From: Bacteroidales bacterium
Lineage (GTDB): Bacteria > Bacteroidota > Bacteroidia > Bacteroidales > P3
NCBI GenBank assembly: GCA_017530105.1
Contig: JAFXMW010000103.1
Location: 1 to 51,332 of the forward strand
Direction: 5' to 3'
DNA: 51,332 nt
The notes under the pieces were generated by a model, which saw nothing but the letters and a program-made list of their open reading frames with translations, ran no database searches and was not told the DNA's origin. Below are positions 25,901-35,800 of the stretch, piece after piece. The translations under genes were made by a program, and so were the position numbers. Positions within the stretch are counted from its first letter, which is position 1. Each line of letters opens with the position of its first letter.

Positions 25901-28900
25901 CTGCCACCGCCACCACAACCACTGCCACCATCCATTGGGATGGGTCTGGCAGCAATTTCTTTGAAATAGAATATGGCCCAAGAGGTTTCGCCCATGGTTC
26001 CGGTATCATTGTCACCAGCACCGTCGACAGTGTCACAATCTATGGTCTCAACCATTCCTCAGCATACGAAGTATATGTCAGAAGCATCTGTAGCCTCTCC
26101 GACACTTCCAACTGGTCGTTTGTTTATTATTTCAACACCCAGTGCGGTGTCATAGACTCACTTCCTTTCTCCGAAAACTTCACCACATGGGGCTATGGCA
26201 CATCGGTCCGTCCCAACTGTTGGAGTTGCGGTGGATATAGCAATTATCCATACATCACTACCAATAACGATGTGGAAAACAATGTCTCTGATTTGGTTCT
26301 TTACATGTACTCCTACAGCTCCAATCAGGTCTATGCCTCCCTGCCTGAACTCGACAGTGTCAGTTATCCAATCAACATTACCCAAACAGTTTTCCGTGCT
26401 TGGTCAAACATCTCATCTTCTTATTACTCTCATATCCTGATAGTGGGTGTTTGCTCCGAACAAGGCAATTTGGCCACTTTCACTCCCGTCGACACTGTTG
26501 TGCTTTCGGGAGAACCGACAACCTATGAAGTGGCTTTCGACGAGGTTGCCGATGCAGGCAAATACATCACATTCGTCTCCACATGTATCGATCCCTCGGC
26601 CTATTACAATTATGTATATCTTGACAGCGTTGCCATAGAACTGATACCCAATTGTCAGCGTCCCAACCGTCTGCGTGCCGCTGCCGTCACAGCCAATAGT
26701 GCCACCCTCCAGTGGAACGAACGCAACCTCTCCACTACTTGGCAGGTAGAATATGGTCCACACGGCTTTGTCATGGGTACAGGCACCCGTGTCATCACTT
26801 CCAGCAACCCCCTCACTGTATCGGGTCTCCTTCCTTCCACAGTCTATGATTTCTATGTGCGTACCATCTGCTCATCCTCCGACACCTCGCTTTGGTCTGC
26901 CACACCAGGCCAGTTCGTTACCCGTCAAAATCCCGCTTCGGTTCCCTATTTCTACGATTTTGAAACCGCTGAAGAATGGGGCAACTGGCAAACCAACAGC
27001 AACACCACCATCAACTGGTACCGTGGCACCGATGCCGGCAATGGTGACATCGGAATTGAAGTAACTGGACAATACTCCATATTCGTTTCGGCCGATACAG
27101 GCCGCACCTATGGTACTTCGCTCGACCGTGTGGTTAACGCCACCACCTACCGCGACTTCGACTTCGGCCCGGTCGACTCCAGTTTCACACTTACCTTCCG
27201 TGCCAGAGCCGGTGGCACCCCCTCGCAAGGCTATGATGGTCTCATGGTCTTCCTTGTCGATCCCGACACCCCTGTTGTTGCCTCTAATGCCAACATCACT
27301 TCGCCTTGGGGCGATGTCCGCGACCTCACGCCGCTTGTCACGGTTCGTGTAAGCAGCTATTGGAACACCTACAGTGCGGTGCTTGACAATATCTCAGGTG
27401 TCCACCGTATTGCCTTCTTCTGGTTCAACCAGTCCACCGCCAGCACACCTTTCCTTGGTGGACCTGCTGCTGTCGACAATGTCAGCATCAATTATATAGG
27501 CTGCCCGCGTGCGGCAAATGTTCGTGCCGAAAACGTCACCATGGCCTCGGCCAATATTGTATGGGACGGCCCCTCATCAGCCGAATACCGTGTCACTTGC
27601 CACCGTGCTGGCTATACCCTTGTCAATGAAATTGTCAACACCAATAGCCTCCGCATCACCGGCCTCGACCCGGGATCGCGCTACACTGTCTATGTCCGCC
27701 GCCTCTGCAGTGACACCGACAGCGCCACCCTTTCGCTTGTCTGCAACTTCACTACCAAGATATGCAACGATGCCGTAGACGATGTTATCGGCGACACAAC
27801 AGGCACTACGGTCTCTTACTATATCCCCGTCAACAACTACTATAATTTTTCCTACACTCAGCAAATAGTCCCTTCAAGTGAAGTTAACGGTGTGGGTGAA
27901 ATCACCTCCATTAGTTTCAGATACGACATTGCCACTGCCTCCACTTCCAAAACCAACTGCACCATCTACATGGGTCACACCTCCCGCCATAGTTTCGCCA
28001 ACTCAAGCGATTTTGTTGACCCCGACAGTCTGCGGATGGTTTACACGGGCAATCTCAACTGTGAGCAAGGTTGGAACCAGTTCTTGCTCAACACGCCATT
28101 TGCCTATGACGGAGTCAGCAACCTGGTCATTGCTGTCGACGACAATAGTGATTCCTACAACGGCTCCAACTATACTTTCAACATCTCCAATACCGGTGGG
28201 TCGGCAATCACATTCTATAGCGACGTGTCCAATCCTGACCCCTCTTCACGTAGCAGCCTCGAGGCCTTCTTGGATTCGCGTTCCGTACATTCTTTCATCA
28301 ACCAAATGCGGGTCGAGTTCTGTCCTCCCAATGCTTGTCCTCCCCCCACCCTCCGCGAACCTATTATCCGCTCCTCTGGTGTAACCCTACGTTGGCGCAA
28401 CACCTCCGACCTCTATCAGATAAGCTATCGCCCCGCATATACCACCAGCTGGACTACCAGCAACCTCCGTGTCACCGACACCTTCTACACCATCCATTCC
28501 CTCTATCCCATGACCGACTACGTCTATCAAGTGCGCCAGCACTGCGACAGCACCGGTGTCTCCAACTGGGTCTCCGGCACCTTCAATTCCAGCAACGTGC
28601 CTTGTCTGCCCCCAATGGATCTCCATGTAACCAATGTCACTAACAACAAGGTGGATTTTGCATGGACTCCCGAGGAAAACAACAACGGTTATCGCCTGCA
28701 TGTGTTCAACTCCTATTTCGACAAGACGATTACCACTTATGTGGCCCATCGTTCTGTTTCAGGCCTCGATGGAGGTATGACCTACTATGCAGCTGTCAGA
28801 GCCGAATGTGAAGGCTTTGATGAACTCGGACAATGGAGCGACACCATATCGTTCACCACCGACGTTTGTCCCGATGCCACCGACCTTACCTATTCCGACC

Positions 28901-29409
28901 TGCAGGGTAATAGCGTGGTCCTCGATTGGGTTGAAGGCGGACGTGCCGATCGATGGGAAATCCAGTTCGGTCCTGCCGGTTTCGACCAAGGCACAGGTGT
29001 CTCCGAAATCGCCGACCACCACCCCTATACCCTTAGACACCTCATCGGCGAAACGGACTACGACATCTACGTGCGTGCCATCTGCGGTGAGAACTTCTAC
29101 AGCGAACACTGGTCCAACCTCATCAGCATCACCACTCCCTACAGCAGCATCTCCAGTGCCACCGACGATGCCCGCGTAAAACTCGCACCCAACCCCACCA
29201 GCGGCGATGTAACAGTTACTCTGCCGTCTGTCAGCGGTTCCGTGAAGGTGGAAGTGTTGGATATGTCGGGTCGTGAGCAGTTGTCACAAACACTCCCGTC
29301 GGGTACCGAATCGGTAATTCTTGCCACTTCGCAACTTAGCCAAGGTGCCTACTTTGTCCGAGTAACGGGTGATAGCATCAACACTGTCAAGAAATTGATT
29401 GTACGTTAA
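22927..29409 (+). CDS. Giant multidomain T9SS surface protein A (2160 residues)
   Basis: The signal peptide (MKRLRLLFVMLVALLPLASRSQ) fixes the ATG at 22927; the open frame upstream to 22657 lacks any such feature. Modules in order, approximate residues: N-terminal beta domain 22-235; FN3-like 245-335; CUB-like 343-448 (CGGTIYDNGG, YDYLYIYDG); FN3 449-540; a recurrent unnamed module 548-728; FN3; three jelly-roll (choice-of-anchor J/cleaved-adhesin-like) domains near 828-983, 1077-1241 and 1337-1524, each followed by FN3; a second unnamed module 1622-1798 (NCTIYMGHTS, YDGVSNLVIAVDD); three FN3; T9SS tail 2083-2160 (LAPNPTSGDVTVTLP, VKKLIVR). FN3 units repeat the motif EYGPxGF. Likely an adhesin or ligand-binding surface protein. 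It is paralogous to the next gene and divergent from the C25 protease. Confidence 0.92.
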   Translation: MKRLRLLFVMLVALLPLASRSQVYVSDYQFSSNTGGFLSISSTGTEITSFATATSNASEQLPLQFVFPFGQDTCSFVTVGSTGQIGIGAANPTSGGYFSEHANDMSIIAPLGMPYLLQNAPGEWHVYYEAGGIAPDRTMTIEYNHMRPNLSSPVADSEYFTFQVILHETGDIEFVYDTLHVLSNHSMLIFIREHGANAASFVTGSFSSPTIVHSLDDIVLSTTNLPTPGLTMTFSRIENSCPRPLNFSCMSVFRPDSIVFGWNTAPTTSMWELRYDTVGTPVGSMQNVIQYISDSFYVCSTMVAGGLYDAYLRTDCGGEQSFWEGPVTVSPGSYNMPIVGTNTIYACGGTIYDNGGASGNYSENCNSIFIIQPSHPDSVVVISGTLNSESSYDYLYIYDGAGVSGSLLFQGSGSQTINAVRSLSGPLTVRFTSDGSVNRSGFALYVSCERAPMCRTVVNTEISHIAGASALFTWSLMGTTNIPNYFIVKLRNLSDPTEAVFSVTTNSLEYFFSELNPQTMYRACVSSVCGADTIVGDSVEFTTACLLGGLSQPSGYGNSQITGIPVYSSWGNSFCQSIFTLSELNDMGISAGPITGITYTWASAGSYNKDLVIFMGHTTNNTFTSFSPLTGSMTQVYQGPRTTSDVGTIEYHFDTAFIWDGVSNIVVSSFVNQPSGASHASSGFYGYSSNCGSSRSIYGYKDNVAYTLSNLTTNSGTSVSSYRPNISFIMPCDTTATCVAPNLVLREVTTDSVKLFWAPGYNETAWNIQYKEASEDTWATIATNITATNYEIGGLQPMTDYLFRVLPVCGGDSIYAVVSATTPCVPLTDLPFTEDFENFNALSSMGSDITNCWYRGTNYPSSFFPYRSTSYAHSGSASMYFYASSSYHCYLALPAFDVNADTLQISFAARKTSASYSIQVGVMTDPNDFSTFSPVAIISPETVNNWEMFEVPLSSYMGDGKHIALAGSSGYVYIDDIEVSYIPNCARPRNVAATATTTTATIHWDGSGSNFFEIEYGPRGFAHGSGIIVTSTVDSVTIYGLNHSSAYEVYVRSICSLSDTSNWSFVYYFNTQCGVIDSLPFSENFTTWGYGTSVRPNCWSCGGYSNYPYITTNNDVENNVSDLVLYMYSYSSNQVYASLPELDSVSYPINITQTVFRAWSNISSSYYSHILIVGVCSEQGNLATFTPVDTVVLSGEPTTYEVAFDEVADAGKYITFVSTCIDPSAYYNYVYLDSVAIELIPNCQRPNRLRAAAVTANSATLQWNERNLSTTWQVEYGPHGFVMGTGTRVITSSNPLTVSGLLPSTVYDFYVRTICSSSDTSLWSATPGQFVTRQNPASVPYFYDFETAEEWGNWQTNSNTTINWYRGTDAGNGDIGIEVTGQYSIFVSADTGRTYGTSLDRVVNATTYRDFDFGPVDSSFTLTFRARAGGTPSQGYDGLMVFLVDPDTPVVASNANITSPWGDVRDLTPLVTVRVSSYWNTYSAVLDNISGVHRIAFFWFNQSTASTPFLGGPAAVDNVSINYIGCPRAANVRAENVTMASANIVWDGPSSAEYRVTCHRAGYTLVNEIVNTNSLRITGLDPGSRYTVYVRRLCSDTDSATLSLVCNFTTKICNDAVDDVIGDTTGTTVSYYIPVNNYYNFSYTQQIVPSSEVNGVGEITSISFRYDIATASTSKTNCTIYMGHTSRHSFANSSDFVDPDSLRMVYTGNLNCEQGWNQFLLNTPFAYDGVSNLVIAVDDNSDSYNGSNYTFNISNTGGSAITFYSDVSNPDPSSRSSLEAFLDSRSVHSFINQMRVEFCPPNACPPPTLREPIIRSSGVTLRWRNTSDLYQISYRPAYTTSWTTSNLRVTDTFYTIHSLYPMTDYVYQVRQHCDSTGVSNWVSGTFNSSNVPCLPPMDLHVTNVTNNKVDFAWTPEENNNGYRLHVFNSYFDKTITTYVAHRSVSGLDGGMTYYAAVRAECEGFDELGQWSDTISFTTDVCPDATDLTYSDLQGNSVVLDWVEGGRADRWEIQFGPAGFDQGTGVSEIADHHPYTLRHLIGETDYDIYVRAICGENFYSEHWSNLISITTPYSSISSATDDARVKLAPNPTSGDVTVTLPSVSGSVKVEVLDMSGREQLSQTLPSGTESVILATSQLSQGAYFVRVTGDSINTVKKLIVR

Positions 29410-29415
29410 TACTCA

Positions 29416-29436
29416 CAGGAAATCTTCGATTTCCTG
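29416..29436 (+). terminator. Hairpin after giant protein A
   Basis: CAGGAAATC and GATTTCCTG form a perfect 9-bp stem with a 3-nt loop, seven bases after the stop codon. No U-tract follows, so it may protect the mRNA end or act with the structures downstream. Confidence 0.5.
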
Positions 29437-29447
29437 ATATCCCCATT

Positions 29448-29480
29448 CATATCGAGCGATGCATAGTTTCGCTCGATATG
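29448..29480. repeat. 12-bp perfect inverted repeat overlapping the left end of the 103-bp element copy 2
   Basis: CATATCGAGCGA (29448-29459) is the exact reverse complement of TCGCTCGATATG (29469-29480) with a 9-nt loop. The right arm starts precisely at the first base of the 103-bp element. This hairpin and the element's own outer stem cannot form at once. Confidence 0.8.
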
Positions 29481-29571
29481 CTATATATATACCTCAGTTC
29501 TCCCATATTTCTCCCATCTGCGATGGGAGAAATATGGGAGAAATATGGGAGAACTAAGGTAGGACGAGCGA
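29469..29571. repeat. 103-bp palindromic element with 11-bp units, copy 2
   Basis: Same length, ends (TCGCT and AGCGA), CAGTT position (+27) and inner units as copies 1 and 3; centre CTGCG. The variable 21-base stretch near its left end is AT-rich here (CGATATGCTATATATATACC) and unlike the other two. It sits between the two giant genes, which point the same way. Confidence 0.9.
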
Positions 29572-29804
29572 ACCGTGGCGGGGCTGTCTGTGACTGTTGG
29601 ACAGGGGGCAAAGGGGTGCTTCCTGTAGGATTAGGGGTCGAATAAGGCGCTTCAAATCGGTTTTTCCCCATTTCTGTCCATTAAATCACGCTTGAAATCT
29701 TAATTTTCGTCGTGCATTTTTCTTATTTCATCCGTTTTTTCATGATTTTCGCCACAAAAAAATTTTTTTTGTCACTTTTATATAAAATTATGAATAATAA
29801 TATG
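29572..29804. other. Non-coding leader region of the second giant gene
   Basis: About 230 bases with no recognisable gene. It becomes very AT-rich from about 29700 to the promoter at 29805. Confidence 0.5.
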
Positions 29805-29812
29805 TACCTTTG
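29805..29812 (+). promoter_or_regulatory. -7 promoter box for giant protein B
   Basis: TACCTTTG followed by CATC matches TAnnTTTG. It lies 37 bases before the ATG at 29850 and downstream of an AT-rich tract, so the tandem giant genes can be transcribed separately. Confidence 0.65.
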
Positions 29813-29849
29813 CATCAAAATTAAATGTTTAACTAAAATTATTGTACCA

Positions 29850-32800
29850 ATGAAAAAGTTCTTACGATTTCTATGCATTATGGCCTTTGCCCTAATGCCG
29901 CTTTGGGGTCATAGCCAAAGCCCCGTGGTAGACACCGTACCGTACTTTTGCGATTTTGAGGACACGGTGTGGAATCATTCGCATTGGACGTTGATAAACG
30001 GTTCGTGCTATAACTTTTTTGTCATTGACACGAGTACCAATGCCACCCCTGGGGGTGAGCGGTCTCTGTATGTGACCGAGATGTACCAGGATGCTTTGCC
30101 CTATTCGTACAAGCCGGGTTCTTCGGTATCGGGTGCGGAAAGCGATGTGGCATCGCGTGTGTTTGCCGTGGCGGTTATTAATTTCCCTGACACCGGTTTA
30201 TACGACATCGGTTTCTGGTGGAACTGCTATGGCGAAAATGTCTATGACTATGGCCGTGTTATTTTGGCCCCCACCACGTACGTCTTCACAGCCAGTACCG
30301 GCCAGTGGGACACCAACACCTCAGTTCCGGGCGAATATCTCGGCTCTGTCACCACTCCGAGCAACTGCATTAACCTCAATGGTAACTCACCTCTTTCCAA
30401 CGTCACTGGTCCGCAGTACCGTTACATGACTTTCCATATTGGCACAGCCGGCAACTATCAGTTGGCAGTCATGTGGCTGAACGACGGTAACACGGGTGAC
30501 CAACCTCCTTTGATGATTGACGACATCACCATCACCCCCCACCTCTGTGAGGCCCCCACTAATTTGATGGTTGACTACTTTACCGGCGACACTGTTGTCA
30601 TGCGCTGGGACAATGTTGCACCCAGTTATGTGGTAAAATGGGACACTGCCGGTGTATCAGTATCGTACTCACATGTCGATACGATTAACACCAATTCGTA
30701 CATGATTACCGGCTTGCCACAAAACGGCCAGTATGAAATGTTGGTGCAGGCTGTCTGCCCCAACAATTCCCTCAGTATGGCATCCAACTACCATATCGTT
30801 ATGCCGGACTACAGCTGCTCTATTACCGAACTGCCCTATACGATTAACTTCGACACTATTACCGTTATGGGTGATGCCGGTACTCCCGCCGACATCCCTT
30901 GTTGGATACATCTGACCAATTTCTCCAATCTTACCTATGCGGGATACCCCTACGTTAGCCCAAATTCTTCGTATGCCCACACTGGATCCAATGTATTGTA
31001 TTACGAGTATGCTCCGAATTATGTTACCCGCAATGGTTGGTGTTTGCCGATACTCGACAGATCGTTTGACCTGCCAGGAGTAGTGGTCGAGTTCTGGGGA
31101 GCTACCACCTCCACCGAGGCTCGCATGGTGGTGGGTGTTATGAGCGACCCGAATAACCTCGAATCGCTCGTGGCCTGCGACACTGTGATTATGACCGGTT
31201 CTACCCCCACTCAGTATACAGTGCCGCTATCCAATTATATGGGCAATGGCCGCTATATTGCCATTATGATGGTTAATCCGACCTCTACAGGCACTTATGT
31301 TTACGCCTATGTTGACGATATCTCGTTGTCGTATGAGCCTTGTATGCGTCCGGGTGTTGTCAGCAGTGTGATTACCGACACGTCGGCTGTCATCACTTGG
31401 GCTCCGACCAATGGTTATTACTACGAGTGGACAATGGATTTGAGCGATGATGCCGAGATTAACCGTATCAACGACACCACGCTGGTTTTAAGTGACCTCA
31501 GTCCTTCGACATATTATACGGTATATTTGCGTTCGATGTGCGATGCTCCGGGTATGTGGAATGCATACCGTTTCCGCACCCCCTGTGGCCCCCTGCGCAG
31601 TCTACCCTATTTTGAGAACTTTGATGCTTACGGTAGTGGCTCCACCACGGCCGGCACTCCATTTATCGACTGCTGGGAGCGTTGGGTGGACGGCATCTAT
31701 TGGTATCCGTATATTTACAGTTATGCTTCGTATGCCCACAGTGGCACCACCTCCATCTACTGGTATAGAAACAGCACCGCTGGTGACTATGGCACTACTA
31801 ACTATGTAGTCTTGCCTGGCATCGACACCAACTACATCCCGATGCAGAACGTGATGCTTAAGTTCTGGGCTAAATCCAGTTCCACCTCCTATTCACCCTC
31901 GTTCGAGATTGGTGTGATGAACAGTGCATCCGACACCGCCTCCTTCCGTTCAGTCGGTTTTATCGATATTGAGAGTACTGATTATATGGAGTATTCTATC
32001 TCATTTGAGAATTATACTGATACGGGCTCCTACATTGCGGTCCGTTCGCATCATACGGGACAGAGCTGGACGGCTTATCTCGACGATTTCACTATCGACA
32101 ATCTGCCCACTTGCCCCAATATTATTATTCCGGATGAACTCAGTGCTGGAACCACGTCGGTTTACCTTACTTGGGAGAATTCTCTGTCAATTGACAGTGC
32201 CATTTCTTACGATATCGAAGTGGTGGATGTCGATTCGAACAACGCACCAGCCACCTACACCACCAATACCATTGGATACTTTGTCACCGGTCTCACCACC
32301 AATACTGAATATAATGTCAGAATGCGTGCTTCTTGCGACACCAGTGAAGGTGGCTGGGCCTACGCCACTTTCCAAACCAGAGACCTGCCGTGTGGTTCCT
32401 TCGACTCGACAAGTCTCGACACTGCCCAAATCGGCAATGGCACCGGTACCGATTATTATATCCCGCTGAATAATTTCTACAATTATTCCTATACGCAGCA
32501 GATTGTCACTGCAAGCGAACTGGGTACTACAAATAATACGCTTACTGGTATTGATTTCGAGTTCTCTTATACCACTGCAACCACGTCCAAGACTAATTGC
32601 ACCATCTATATGGCTCACACCAACCTTTCCGACCTCTCATCGGGTTGGATACCGTTTGACGATAGTTTCGTACCTGTATATGTGGGTCATCTCAATGCAC
32701 AGTCAGGATGGAACCACTATGAATTTACCAATCCTTTCACCTATGATGGCACAAGCAATATTGTCATATCCATTCTGGACAACTCGGGTGCGTACAACGG

Positions 32801-35800
32801 CTCTGCATACACTTTCTATAATCATAACGCCCCGAACAAAACCCGTTATATCTATCAGGACGGTTCGCGTTACAATCCCCAAGCACTCTCAGGGACAGGT
32901 ACGCTCTACTCTTCGCGCAGCAATATGAAGATTTATTCGGCAGAATGTCTTGGTCAAGGCGTATGTGCTGCTCCCAACGTTGTTGTTACAGAAGTCGGCA
33001 TCAACGATGTCTCCATCCAATGGGCGGCCGGCAACACTGAAACATCATGGGTTCTGGAATACAAGGCCGAAAGCGACACTAACTGGACTAGTTTGGGTGC
33101 GGTCTCAGCAACGAGCTACACTTTCAGTGATCTTACCCCCAGCACCACTTACCATTTCAGGGTGTCTGCCATGTGTGGCACCGAGTTGTACCCCACTACT
33201 GTCTCGTCACGTACTTTCTGCGAGTTCTGGTCAATCCCCTTCTTCGAGACTTTCCAGAGTTGGACGGCATCGTCGTCAGCACCTGCTCCCGATTGTTGGT
33301 ACAAGGCTTCGACCTACAACCCCAATTATCCTTATGTTACAACCTCGTATAACCACGGTGAAGGCAACCGCTCGATGTACATGTATAATAGCGGCTTTAA
33401 TTATACTTATGTGGTTCTGCCTCGTTTCGATGCACCGATTGACTCCCTCGAGGTCTCTTTCTTCATGTTGAAGACCAACAGTAGTTATAGGCATTCGCTG
33501 CGTGTAGGTGTGATGACCGATCCTAACGACATTAGTACTTTCCAGACCATACAAACGGTCTCTCCCGATCGGACTAACCAATGGAAAGGTGTGGTTGTGC
33601 CATTGGATTCCTATCACGGAAATGGCCAATTTATTGCCATCCGTACTTCTCCTGGATATAACTACCCCTATATCGATGATATCGGAGTCAATTATATTAG
33701 GCCGTGTATGCGTCCCGCCAACTTAAGTGTTGATAATGTAACCCGGAATTCGGTTACTGTTTACTGGGAAGATACATGCACATCGAACTTCGAGGTAGAG
33801 TGGGGTCCCGCGGGATTCTCTCGTGGCTCAGGCACTCTCACGACGGTATCTGCCGATAGTATTGATTTGACAGGATTGACAGTTAATACCCAGTACGATA
33901 TTTATGTGCGTGGTATCTGTGGAGAGAACGACACCAGTTACTGGTCGATCCCCTATACTTTCTGGAGTGGTTGCTATATTATCGACTCGCTCCCGTTCCA
34001 TGAAGATTTCGAGGGCATGCCTTCGTCTGATTCCTATAATCCCGAATTTGTTCATTGTTGGACCCGTCTTTCGGGTGATACCTACATCTACCCCTATCTT
34101 GGCGGTAGCACTTCCTATTCGCACGGCGGCGGCAACAGGGGACTCTATTGGTACTGCACCAACTCCTCTGGCTACAACTATGGTTCTGTCCCGGCGAGAT
34201 TTGTGGTACTTCCCGAGGTTGACACTCTTGCCCTGCCCATGAACACCCTTCAGCTCTCCTTCTGGGCAAAGCCTTCCAGCTCCACTTATCGTCCCGAATT
34301 TGCTGTCGGTGTGATGACCGATCCCAACGACCACACCACCTTTACTCCTGTCGACACTGTTGTTATCACCAGCACAGATTGGACCTATGTCGATATACCG
34401 ATGAACAACTATACGGGCCACGGCAGTTTCTTCTGCCTGAAGGACATCTATACTTCCTATTGGTATGCATACGTTGATGACTTCACGATTTCCGAGGCTC
34501 CGGATTGTCCTTCCCCCAATCGTTTGACCACGACGGGCAATACCAATACCTCGGTTGACCTGACCTGGCGTGAGCGCGGCAGTGCTACCATGTGGCAGGT
34601 GGGCTATTCCATTGGTGACGCCACTACAATGGTGTTCGACACTCTGGTCACCACCACCAGCATCACCATTCCCGGACTCACGTCGGGATTTAGATATAAT
34701 TTTGCTGTCCGTTCCATCTGCGGCTCTGGTGACACCACCGATTGGTCTCCTTCCATATCCGCAACACCCGGCTCATGGTTGATGCGTCCCAACATGAACG
34801 ACACGCTCCGTACCTGTTCTGCTGTCATCTATGACGACGGTGGCCCCGATAATACCTATAGTGCATCGCAGACCGACTACCTCGTCATCTATCCCGAGGA
34901 TGGAAGGTCGTTGATTGAGATTGAAGGTACCTGGCACGGCGAAAGCTGCTGTGACTATCTTGGCATCTACGATGGTGTGGGCAATAGCGGTACACAATTC
35001 TACTATGGTATTTCCGGATCCGAAATAAATCTCGGACCGTTCCTCTCCTCTTCCGGCCCCATTACTGTCTATTTCCATTCTGATGGTTCTGGCCAGTATG
35101 CCGGTTATGAGTTACATGTCAGTTGTGTCTCCACTACCTGCCGTGTATCCGATATTCGTATCGACACCACCTATCCCACCAGCGACGAGATGCTGCATGT
35201 CGTTTGGGAGCAACCTGAGGATGCCTCGTACTATGAGGTGGAGTATGGCAACCATGGCTTCATCCCCGGCACGGGTACTCAGATGGTTGTGTATAATAAT
35301 CATGCCACTCTGGCTGGTCTCACTCCGTTCACCAACTACGATGTGTATGTCCGTTGCTTCTGCACCACTGGCGATACAGGTTCTTGGGATATGCAAACCT
35401 TGCAGACCGATATGTGCTCCAACCTGACTTTAAAATATAGTTACGACAGCACTACCATGTCCACCACCACAAGCAGTTACGGCCCCTTGGGCTACAGTTT
35501 CTACAATTACGGCTTTACTCAGACCATTGTGGACAGTGCCATGCTGGCCGGCTTGGTCGATCCCATTAATGCCTTTGCGTTCCGTCCGGCAACCAGCAGC
35601 CAAGGCGATTACTACACACACATGGATGTCTATCTCGCCAATGTGCCCGAGAGCAACTTGTCTAGCGGGTTCATTTTGCCCGACAGCAACCACCAGTATG
35701 TTAGAGTTCTGCATGATGCCAACTTGTGTTACAATAACACCAACTGGCAGATGCACGGCTTCGACACTCCCTTCACATGGGACGGCCACAGCAACCTGCT

